64,000 bases of DNA from assembly GCA_019637095.1 (NCBI GenBank), contig JAHBWG010000046.1:1-64000 (forward strand). The letters are read 5' to 3'. A model generated the notes under the pieces. The model saw only the letters and a program-made list of their open reading frames with translations, had not been told where the DNA came from and searched no databases. The DNA comes from Sandaracinaceae bacterium. Its GTDB lineage: Bacteria; Myxococcota_A; Polyangia; Polyangiales; Sandaracinaceae. Below are positions 9,011-17,600 of the stretch, piece after piece. Made by a program: the position numbers and the translations under genes. Numbering within the stretch: the first letter of the stretch is position 1; each line of letters opens with the position of its first letter.

Positions 9011-9460
9011 TCAGCGCGCGCGCTGCCCGAACGACCACCAGCAGTCCTCGGCCGTCTCGTCAGGGTCCAGCTCGAGCCGCAGGTTCTCCAGGAGCCCGCG
9101 CATCCCGAGGACGATGGGGCCCGGCCAGTCTCGAGCGAGCAGTACGCTCGCGTCGATGTCGAGATCGACGCCGTGGCCGGGGTGGGCGAGGAGCGTCACG
9201 CGAATCCGCTCGAGGGTGCCCTGGATTCGCCCGTGCCGGGTGTGCATGGACGACCCTCCCAACCCCTCCCCCCCAGTCAGCTGCTCGGCCAGATCACCAC
9301 CGATGACCGACCAGCTCGAGCCGGTGTCGAGGAGCGCGAAGTGCCGAGGCTCTATCCCAGCGAGCCGGCACTCGACCGCCGTCACGATCGTGTGGAGGCC
9401 CTGCTTCTGCTCGATCCCGTAGCGAGCGCTCCCCGTCGCCCACTGCACGCGCGCGCTCAT
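9011..9460 (-). CDS. retropepsin-like aspartic protease fold protein
   Basis: 149 residues from the ATG at 9460, which overlaps the stop of the methylase gene (ATGA). The central motif FALLDTGSSWSVIG (about 41-54) is the Asp-Thr-Gly signature of single-lobed, dimeric aspartic proteases, followed by a second strand region (SVLLARDWPGPIVLGMRGLL) like the flap/C-terminal part of retropepsins. The family is widespread in bacteria with mostly unknown substrates. Its overlap with a restriction-methylation gene whose C-terminus looks like DUF5678 is unusual. Either proteolytic control of that enzyme or chance operon membership is possible. Confidence 0.7.
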   Translation of the reverse strand: MSARVQWATGSARYGIEQKQGLHTIVTAVECRLAGIEPRHFALLDTGSSWSVIGGDLAEQLTGGEGLGGSSMHTRHGRIQGTLERIRVTLLAHPGHGVDLDIDASVLLARDWPGPIVLGMRGLLENLRLELDPDETAEDCWWSFGQRAR

Positions 9461-12400
9461 GCATCCACCTCGCCTTCCTCTTCGACGCGGGTGACCATCA
9501 GCGACGCGCGATCGTCGCGGGTTCGGATGGCGTCGAGTAGCTCCGCGTGCGTTGGTGAGGAGGCGACGAGCTCGCCGTCCTTCAGCGCCACCCACGCCCC
9601 GCCGTAGCGCCCGCCCCCCTCGCGCAGCCAGCGCAGGTTCGAGGGCACGTCGCCGCGTCCGGTCGCTTCACCTGCCGCGGAGGCCCTCGGCGGCGCGAGC
9701 AGCGCCTCCCACCGCGTGCCGCGCGCGAGCGCGCGCGCCTCCACCGTGCGCCCCGCGTCGAGCAGCGCGCTCAAGCGCGTCTCCAACCCCGTCGCGTCGG
9801 GCGCACCGAGCAGCTCCCTCACCGCGGCCTCGATCGCCTGCCCTACCTGCGAGCGCGCGAGGAGGTCGCGGATCGCGGCGCGCTGCCGCGCGAAGTGTTG
9901 GGGCTTCGCCGGCGACCATCCCGCGACGAGCGCCTCCGCCTCGGCGCCGAGGGCGGCGAGCTCGGCGTGGAGCGGCGCCGACGGAGTGAAGTCGGGGATC
10001 GGCAGCATCCAGACGTACTTGTCGATGTGACGCTCGTCCTTGCCGTACGACATCAGCGGCCGGACGAGCTCGGTGACCACGGGCGCGTTCAAGATCGCGC
10101 AGAGGAACTGGCCCTCCGCCGCCGAGCCCACGGCCGCCCAGTACAGGCTGTGATCGATGATCGCGCGGGGCTCGCTCAACCGCGCCGCCGCGAGGTGCAT
10201 GCCCGACTTCGTGTACACCACGCGCTCGCGCGCCGACGACGCGAGCGGGAGCTGACCGGAGAGCTTGCCGTGGTAGTCGAGCTGCTCGCGCAAGCTCAGC
10301 GTGGTGCTCGCGCTCCGGTTGGCCTCCCACGCATGGCTCACCTGGGTCCACCACGCTGCCAGGCCCGGGTAGCCCTCGATCGACCCGTCGTCGAGGATCC
10401 GGCGGCCATCCACCGGCAACACCGCCTCGAAGGGCGGCAGCGTGCGAAACGGGAGCACGCTCTCGCCGAAGTAGACGCGGTAGACGAACTCGCTCTCGAC
10501 GACGCCCTCTTGGGCCGGCAGCGACTTCCACGGCTTCTTCTCGTTCGCGCTGCGCATCGAACGCACCGAGACGCGGTTACGCACCTGGCCGAGCGGACCC
10601 GCGGCCACTCGCTCGACCATGAAGAGCACGCGCGGCACGACGCTCGCACCCTGGCGGAAGCGCGGGTGGTACGACGAGCGCGGCTGACCTTCGCCGACGT
10701 CGCGGTCGGTCGAGCTGCCCTCACGGCGGATCGAGCCCGCCACCTGCTCCCAGGTCGCGTTGGTGCGCTTCAGCTTGCCGACCCAACGCTCGCCCGCCGC
10801 CGGCATGGCTGAGGCGGAGCTCGTGCGCCGACCGAACACGACCGACGCGGTGATCGGAAAGAAGTGCGGGCGCACCTTGCGCAGATCCCAGGGCGCCTCG
10901 AGCGCCGCGTGGATCGTGAGCTGATCTTGGCGGCCCGCATAGGAGCCGCTGCGAAAGCCGGCGTACTGCTGGCGGTCGAGCACGGCGCTCGGCATCACGA
11001 ACGCGAAGCGCCCGCCTCGCCGGAGGTAGAGCTCCATCGCGCGCACGACGAACAGAGAGGAGAGGTCTTGGTTCGTCGCGAGCTTGCGCCCGTGCCAGAG
11101 ACTGCGCGCCTCGCTCATGTCGCGGAACTCGGCCTGCATTTCGGCGGGCATGTGGCGATAGGCGAGCCACGGCGGGTTCCCGACCAGCGCATCGACCTGG
11201 TTCTCCGGGCGCGCGAGCCACTCGGGGCGCGCGAGGTTGCGGATGTAGTAGCCCCAGATGTGATCGCGGCCCTCGTCATGGAGTCGGCAGAGGAGCGCGA
11301 AGGTGGCCGTGATCGTCGGCTGGTCCTCCTTCGCGATCGCGAGCCGATGGAACAGGGCGTTGAGGGAGGGACGCGCCCCGACCTTGCGGGGACGCGTCGC
11401 CAGATCGGCGAGCTGGGAGACCAGCTCATCGAACGTCCGCGGGTCGCCCAGAAGCGACTGCGGGAACACGAGGTCCGAGGTGGTGAGCTCTCGTTGGTCG
11501 TCCACGGGGACCCTCAGCTCGTACTTGGACCAGAGGTTGGGCCGCGCCTTCCCCCACTGCATCGAGTCACCCAGGAACACCGGGATGCGGATCGGATCGC
11601 GCTCGCGCGACAGCCGCTCGGGCCCGATGGCCAAGAGATACGTGACGCGCGCCAGCGTCACCGCGACAGGGTGCAGATCCATCCCGAGCACATGCGCCGT
11701 CAGCCCTTCTAGCAGGGCACGCGTGGTCCGGCCTTCACCCTCTCCGGCCGCGAGATAGCGGCGTACGAGGTGGAAGAGGAACGTCCCCGACCCGCATGCG
11801 GGATCGAGCACCCGCGCCTCGAGCGGCGCCGGGACCGCAACCTCCACGACCTTCTGCGCGAGCCAGTCGGGGGTGTAGTACTCGCCCAGCTTCTTCCGCG
11901 TCTCGGGCGCGATCACCGACTCGTAGAGCACCTTGAGCACGTCGTGCTCGACGGCGCGCCAGTCGAAGCGCGCGAGCCGCCGGGCGAGCGTCCGGACGAA
12001 CGCCTCGCCCTTGGGCACCTCCACCACCCAATCGAAGAAGTCGGCCTCGACCACGCCGTGCACCCCCGCTTCGTCGAACTTCTGGCCCGAGAGAATCGAG
12101 CGCGGGGCAAGCGTCTCCGGCGTCAGCCCGAGCACCGCGTGCGCGATGATCTCGGCGGTGTTCACGAGCAGCGTGTGCTCGACGAAGAGCGCGTCGGAGT
12201 CCTCGAACTGCGTTCCGAGCGCCGTCTCCAGCAGGCGTGCCCAGAGCCGGCGCTTCGTCCGCACCACCGGGTCGTCGCGGTGGGCCTGATAGAGCGCCGC
12301 GAGGCTCGCGCTGTCGAGCGCATGCGCCGTCGAGCCGACCCCGAGCCGGAGGCTGATCTCCTCGGGCGTCGGGCGGATGTCGCGCGCCGTGGCGAGCACG

Positions 12401-12828
12401 CCCTCGAGCCAGATGAGGAGCGCGTCGACGTCGGGCTTGGTGCTGGTCAGGGTGAGCGCCGTGCCGACCTCTTGGAGCTCCTCGTCACGCAAGAGGTAGC
12501 AGCGCCATTCCGCGCCGTCGGTGAGCACACCGACGTAGCGCCGGCCGTGGGCCCCCTCTCGGTCGCGCACGTAGCGGCAGAGCTGCCGCACCGCATCCTT
12601 GAGGATTCGTGGGTTTCGCAGGTCCTTCTTGACCTCGATGATCGTCGAGCCCACCTCGACGTCGATGCGGCCACCCTCGTCGGTGGGCGACTCCAGCAGC
12701 ACCTCGTCAGAGAGCCCGAGCCGCTCGTCCAGCAACAGCCGGCGTACGTCGGACTGGAGCGTAGCCTCCGTCCGCGGCGCGTCCCGCGAGGCGATCTTCG
12801 CCGCGAGCTCGATGATCGACGTCGTCAA
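9457..12828 (-). CDS. type IIG-like restriction-modification enzyme (nuclease + N6-adenine methylase) with C-terminal DUF5678-like module
   Basis: About 1123 residues. A TTG at 12828 is preceded by GAGG at a 7-nt spacing and is preferred; an upstream in-frame GTG at 12858 is possible. The N-terminal 150 residues resemble a type I HsdR-like/PD-(D/E)xK nuclease domain (GGRIDVEV-x4-IIEVKKDL). The methylase core has motif I VLDPACGSGTF and motif IV NPPW, an N6-adenine (gamma class) arrangement, with a C-terminal target-recognition-like region. The last 60 residues (GGAWVALKDGELVASSPTHA) look like a DUF5678 module, not normally part of such enzymes. Cleavage and methylation by one polypeptide would be self-contained, and no separate specificity subunit is seen. 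The adjacent retropepsin-like gene overlaps it by 4 bp. Confidence 0.85.
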   Translation of the reverse strand: MTTSIIELAAKIASRDAPRTEATLQSDVRRLLLDERLGLSDEVLLESPTDEGGRIDVEVGSTIIEVKKDLRNPRILKDAVRQLCRYVRDREGAHGRRYVGVLTDGAEWRCYLLRDEELQEVGTALTLTSTKPDVDALLIWLEGVLATARDIRPTPEEISLRLGVGSTAHALDSASLAALYQAHRDDPVVRTKRRLWARLLETALGTQFEDSDALFVEHTLLVNTAEIIAHAVLGLTPETLAPRSILSGQKFDEAGVHGVVEADFFDWVVEVPKGEAFVRTLARRLARFDWRAVEHDVLKVLYESVIAPETRKKLGEYYTPDWLAQKVVEVAVPAPLEARVLDPACGSGTFLFHLVRRYLAAGEGEGRTTRALLEGLTAHVLGMDLHPVAVTLARVTYLLAIGPERLSRERDPIRIPVFLGDSMQWGKARPNLWSKYELRVPVDDQRELTTSDLVFPQSLLGDPRTFDELVSQLADLATRPRKVGARPSLNALFHRLAIAKEDQPTITATFALLCRLHDEGRDHIWGYYIRNLARPEWLARPENQVDALVGNPPWLAYRHMPAEMQAEFRDMSEARSLWHGRKLATNQDLSSLFVVRAMELYLRRGGRFAFVMPSAVLDRQQYAGFRSGSYAGRQDQLTIHAALEAPWDLRKVRPHFFPITASVVFGRRTSSASAMPAAGERWVGKLKRTNATWEQVAGSIRREGSSTDRDVGEGQPRSSYHPRFRQGASVVPRVLFMVERVAAGPLGQVRNRVSVRSMRSANEKKPWKSLPAQEGVVESEFVYRVYFGESVLPFRTLPPFEAVLPVDGRRILDDGSIEGYPGLAAWWTQVSHAWEANRSASTTLSLREQLDYHGKLSGQLPLASSARERVVYTKSGMHLAAARLSEPRAIIDHSLYWAAVGSAAEGQFLCAILNAPVVTELVRPLMSYGKDERHIDKYVWMLPIPDFTPSAPLHAELAALGAEAEALVAGWSPAKPQHFARQRAAIRDLLARSQVGQAIEAAVRELLGAPDATGLETRLSALLDAGRTVEARALARGTRWEALLAPPRASAAGEATGRGDVPSNLRWLREGGGRYGGAWVALKDGELVASSPTHAELLDAIRTRDDRASLMVTRVEEEGEVDA

Positions 12829-12987
12829 CTCTCTTCCTCGGCCGCGACGATAGCCCACGCCCGCGCGGAAGTGATGCCCCTCGAGGGTTTGGCGACGCGC
12901 CCGACCCTCCGCGCTCTTTCGCCTTCGAGCGCGTCGAGCTCGCCGACCGGACGCCAGCGTGCCAGATGGCGCTTCTTTGGCCGCACC

Positions 12988-13999
12988 GGCGGCCGCCGGG
13001 GCCGTAGCGGCAGTCGGCGCGGTCGAGGGTGCGGTAGAGGTTGCCGGCGGCGTCGCGCGCGCGGTGGATGGGCGGGACGTGCTTGGCGGGCGGGTCCTCG
13101 CGCACGAGCGCGCCGGCGTCGTCGTGGGCGTAGCGGGTGGCGCCCTGGCCGCGCACCCAGCGCCAGGTCATCTGCTCACCCCAGCCCCAGGCGTACTGCT
13201 CTTCGACGAGGGGCTCGCCCTCGGGGTCGTAGGCGTCGCGGTGGGTGGGGCGGCCGAGCGCGTCGTGGCGCCGGCGCTGGAGCGCGCCCGTGGGCAGGCG
13301 CCGCTCGGTCTCGAGGCCGCGGGCGTCGTACGCGAAGTCGATCGACCAGGGGCGTTCGCGGCCGACCTCGAGCCGTGAGACGAGGCCGTGCTCGTCGCGC
13401 TCCTCGGCCTGGTAGTGGCCGAGGCTCGACGTCAGGACGCGCTCGCCGCCGGGGCCATACCGAGCGCGCACCTCGGAGGGCTCGCCGCGCTCCTCGACGA
13501 TGGCGCCGTCCTTGGCGCGCGCGATCTCCTGCACCGTCTCGCGCACGAGCCGGCCGAGCGCGTCGAGCTCGCGGCCGACGGTGACGTCCTGGTTCACCGC
13601 GCGCACCAGCTCGCCGTCGGCGCGGTAGCCGAAGCGCGCGAAGGTCCCGTCGGCGTAGTCGATGGCGGTCACGCGGCCCATCGCATCGTACGCCACGGTC
13701 CGCTCGAGCCGGTCCTGGATCTTGTCCGGGTACGGCTGCACCAGGACGCCCGTGACGCGGTCGGCGTCGTCGAGGCGCAGGCGGCGCGTGACGCCGTCGA
13801 ACCCGGTCTCGTACTGGAGCCGGCCGCTGCCGTTGCGGCGCAGGCGGTAGCGCTCGCCGAGGCCGTTCTCGACGTCGAGCAGGCGCTCCTCGCGGTCGTG
13901 CTCGAGGCGCACGACGTGCGAGCCGTGCTCGTAGCGCGAGACGGCGAAGCCGTCGTAGTCGAAGCGCTCGACGCGCCCCGAGTGGTCGGCCCGTTCGAG
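12988..13999 (-). pseudogene. orphan fragment of Rhs core (duplicate of the intact rhs gene)
   Basis: This 1012-bp stretch matches 15625-16636 at a constant offset of 2637 bp. I found five mismatches by eye (13244, 13247, 13460, 13493, 13693), two of which change a residue (Ala/Thr, Glu/Asp). It codes for about 337 residues of YD repeats from ERADHSGRVERF to CRYGPGG but lacks the N-terminal PAAR region, the end of the core and any toxin. Flanking frames are not Rhs-like. The open frame continues antisense into the methylase gene, which I regard as meaningless. It is probably left by recombination or partial duplication of the Rhs locus. Confidence 0.85.
12988..13999 (-). repeat. direct repeat copy 1 (Rhs core segment)
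   Basis: One arm of a 1012-bp direct repeat, about 99.5% identical to 15625-16636 and in the same orientation. The arms flank the end of the Rhs core, the toxin tail and the immunity gene; recombination between them would remove 2637 bp. Confidence 0.9.
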
Positions 14000-14172
14000 C
14001 AGGCGGCCAGCTCGGGTGATCAGGAGCGACGAGGATCCCTGCCTCCGCCAGCGTGCCGACGATCGATGCGCTGATGGCGCACCGCGAGCGCCCGAGAGCC
14101 TTCTTGACAACCTTGGTCGCGGGGTCGAGTTCTCTGTCTCCCCGACAGTCGAGATCGCGGCAAGCACATCTA

Positions 14173-14628
14173 CTATCTCGGACCCTGCTGAATCATCCTT
14201 GCCCACGCTTCCAAGAATGCTTCCCTCACGCCGCGGTCTGGCCCATCGGGGGTGATCTCTCCTATCACTTCATCGTCGTACTCAACGCTGAAGAAGAGGT
14301 GTTCAGCACGCGCCAGGTCAGCGGCCCACGAAATGAACAGCCTTGCGTCACTCAGGGCTTGCTCATCTGTCGCAGGATCGATCGCATCCGGAAGGGGGAC
14401 GAAGATGTACACACAGCCAGGGGCCTCGATATCGACAACGTCTTCTTCCTCACTTGCGCCACTCTCAACGCGATCGTCCTCCTCGAGATCTACCCATGTG
14501 AACGTCGGCGGCGCCGCGACCCACAAGTGGTCGGTCGGGAGGCGTTCCAACCATCGTTTGAAGAGAGGTTCTTGGCCCGTCTCGATACCATCTTCTACGA
14601 AGATGGCCAGTCGTGTCATCGGCGTCAT
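14173..14628 (-). CDS. putative immunity protein for the Rhs toxin
   Basis: 151 residues, starting 13 bp after the rhs stop on the same strand; ATG 14628 or, three codons on, ATG 14619. Acidic (EEDDRVESGASEEEDVVDIE), soluble, no signal peptide, as is usual for cytoplasmic immunity proteins that neutralise basic nuclease toxins. I do not recognise a named immunity family. Base composition is visibly lower in GC than the rest of the window (33 of 60 bases in 14401-14460), and codon use is less biased, consistent with exchange of toxin-immunity modules by horizontal transfer. The role is inferred from position and composition. Confidence 0.65.
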   Translation of the reverse strand: MTPMTRLAIFVEDGIETGQEPLFKRWLERLPTDHLWVAAPPTFTWVDLEEDDRVESGASEEEDVVDIEAPGCVYIFVPLPDAIDPATDEQALSDARLFISWAADLARAEHLFFSVEYDDEVIGEITPDGPDRGVREAFLEAWARMIQQGPR

Positions 14629-14641
14629 GGTCGGTGGTCGT

Positions 14642-17600
14642 CTATCCTGTCATGCCGGGTCCGCCGGGGTTGTGGCGAAACCCGCCAGGCGCATGCGCGT
14701 CGATGTGGCGGCTTCGAGGGAGAGGCACGTGGAACCGCCAGCCGCCGATGTGGTGAATCGTGATGATTTCATTGAGAAGGTGGAGGTCGCCGGGGAACCA
14801 TTCGACCCAGGCTTCATCGACTCGCGGCATGCGATGGGCGCGTAGGCGAGCCCGATTGGCGGCACTGATGATGTCACCGAGTCCGACGGAATCCCAGACT
14901 TGAACGAGTCTCCGCCAGTCGGCGAGGTTGGCACGTACCACGCCCCGGCGAGTACACTTCGCGAGCCCCAACGGGTCGATCCACCAGAGGGGGTCATCGG
15001 GGTAGCCATACGGCACGAGGCCGCCGAGCAGGCCGAGCGGGTCGGGAGAGAGGAACCGGCCCTCTCCCGGTGCGTAGTAGCGGAAACGGTTGTAGGAGAG
15101 GCCGGTCTCCGCGTCGTGGTACTGCCCGGGCCAGCGCCAGGGGCAGCGGGCGCCGTCGCCGTCGACGTGGGCCTCGCCGTAGGGGTCGAGGCGCATCTGC
15201 CAGACGAGGCGGCTGTCGGCGTCGAGGCCCTCGCAGGGGACGCCGAGGTAGTCGGTGAGGAGGTGGTCGACGCGACCCGCCTCGATGCGGGCGAGCGGGG
15301 CGAAGCGGTCGGGCTCGTGGACCCAGGTGATGGGCTCGCCGTCGTCGGGGAGCTCGTGCAGCAGAACGTCGGCGTCCCAGACGAAGCGGACGCTCGCGCG
15401 GCGCTCCTCGCCGGTGTCGGGGTCGGACTCGAGGACGTCCTTCTTGACGCGGCGGCCGAGGGCGTCGTAGGTGAAGGCGAGGCGGCGCCCGTCGGGGAGG
15501 GCCAGCTCGCGAAGGCTGCCGTCGCCGCTCCACGCGAGCTCGGTGCGGGTGCCGTCGGGGTGCTCGATGGCGGTGAGGCGGCCGGCCAGGTCGTGGGTGT
15601 AGGTGGCGCCGTAGGCTCGTTCGAGGCGGCCGCCGGGGCCGTAGCGGCAGTCGGCGCGGTCGAGGGTGCGGTAGAGGTTGCCGGCGGCGTCGCGCGCGCG
15701 GTGGATGGGCGGGACGTGCTTGGCGGGCGGGTCCTCGCGCACGAGCGCGCCGGCGTCGTCGTGGGCGTAGCGGGTGGCGCCCTGGCCGCGCACCCAGCGC
15801 CAGGTCATCTGCTCACCCCAGCCCCAGGCGTACTGCTCTTCGACGAGGGGCTCGCCCTCGGGGTCGTAGGCGTCGCGGTGCGTCGGGCGGCCGAGCGCGT
15901 CGTGGCGCCGGCGCTGGAGCGCGCCCGTGGGCAGGCGCCGCTCGGTCTCGAGGCCGCGGGCGTCGTACGCGAAGTCGATCGACCAGGGGCGTTCGCGGCC
16001 GACCTCGAGCCGTGAGACGAGGCCGTGCTCGTCGCGCTCCTCGGCCTGGTAGTGGCCGAGGCTCGACGTCAGGACGCGCTCGCCGCCGGGGCCATAGCGA
16101 GCGCGCACCTCGGAGGGCTCGCCGCGCTCGTCGACGATGGCGCCGTCCTTGGCGCGCGCGATCTCCTGCACCGTCTCGCGCACGAGCCGGCCGAGCGCGT
16201 CGAGCTCGCGGCCGACGGTGACGTCCTGGTTCACCGCGCGCACCAGCTCGCCGTCGGCGCGGTAGCCGAAGCGCGCGAAGGTCCCGTCGGCGTAGTCGAT
16301 GGCGGTCACGCGGCCCATCGCATCGTACGTCACGGTCCGCTCGAGCCGGTCCTGGATCTTGTCCGGGTACGGCTGCACCAGGACGCCCGTGACGCGGTCG
16401 GCGTCGTCGAGGCGCAGGCGGCGCGTGACGCCGTCGAACCCGGTCTCGTACTGGAGCCGGCCGCTGCCGTTGCGGCGCAGGCGGTAGCGCTCGCCGAGGC
16501 CGTTCTCGACGTCGAGCAGGCGCTCCTCGCGGTCGTGCTCGAGGCGCACGACGTGCGAGCCGTGCTCGTAGCGCGAGACGGCGAAGCCGTCGTAGTCGAA
16601 GCGCTCGACGCGCCCCGAGTGGTCGGCCCGTTCGAGGAGCCGGCCCTCGCCGTCGTGCTCGAGGTCGATGTCGTTGCCGTCGGCGAGCGTCACGCGCGTG
16701 ACCCAGCCGAGCGGGTGGCGGGCGAGGCGCGTGACGTTCCCTGCCGCGTCGGTCGACTCGGTCACGCGGCCGAGCGCGTCGTAGCGGGCGGTGACGGTGA
16801 GGTCGCCCGCGCGCAGCTCGACGAGGCTGCCGTCACGGTCGTAGCGGTGCTCGAGCGGCGCGCGGCCCGGCGGCTCGACCACCGCGAGCCGCCCGTCGCG
16901 GTAGCCGTAGCGGGTGGGGCGGCCGAGCGGATCGAGCGCCTCCTTCACGCGGCCCCACTCGTCGCGGGCCCAGCGCCACTGGGAGCCATTGGGATCGACG
17001 AGGCGCACCGGGAGGTCGTGCGCGTCGTACTCGAGCTCGATCGCGGTCTCGTCGGGGAAGGTCTGGCGGACGACGTTGCCGCGCTCGTCGTAGTCGAGGC
17101 GGGTGACGCCGCCGAGCTCGTCTTTGACCGAGATGAGCGCGAGGGTGCGCTCATCGTACTCGTGCTCGACCCAGCGCTTGCCGGGCGAGAGGCCGTGGCC
17201 GACGACCTGGCCTATGCCGTTCATGAGGTAGACCGTGAGCTCCTCGCACGCGTTCTTCACGTGCGTGCGGCGCTCGGCGTAGCGGATGACGTGGTCGTAG
17301 ATGCCGTGGTCGCCCCAGGTGCGCACGCAGCGCGCGGTCTCCGAGAGGCCGTCGTAGCTGAACCAGAAGGTGAGGCGGTTGCGATCGATCTCGCGGATCA
17401 AGAGGTGCGTCGAGCGCTCGTTGGCCGCCGCCGCCGGGTCGAACGGGTCGAGCTCGGCCTCGGGCTCGCCGGGCCGCCGAAACTGGTGCGGCGTCGCGCT
17501 CTGGTACTGGTACCAGAAGCTCGGGTCGGCGTCGTCGCCGAGGGTGGCTTGGCTCGGGTGCCACGCGCGCACGAGGTCGCCCGCCGCGTCGTAGCGGTAG

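Noticed and set aside
9457..12828. BREX PglX or type I HsdM assignment
   Set aside because: No brx/pgl or hsdS/hsdR genes are adjacent, and the enzyme carries its own N-terminal nuclease-like domain, so a type IIG-like reading is simpler.
12707..12987. Continuation of the orphan Rhs frame as a second toxin tail
   Set aside because: The residues after CRYGPGG are arginine/serine-rich, antisense to the methylase gene, and have no domain character or immunity gene after them.
14000..14172. Possible remnant of an additional toxin or immunity gene beside the Rhs fragment
   Set aside because: A minus-strand frame can be read (KKALGRSRCAISASIVGTL) but it lacks a start, a family match and steady codon bias.
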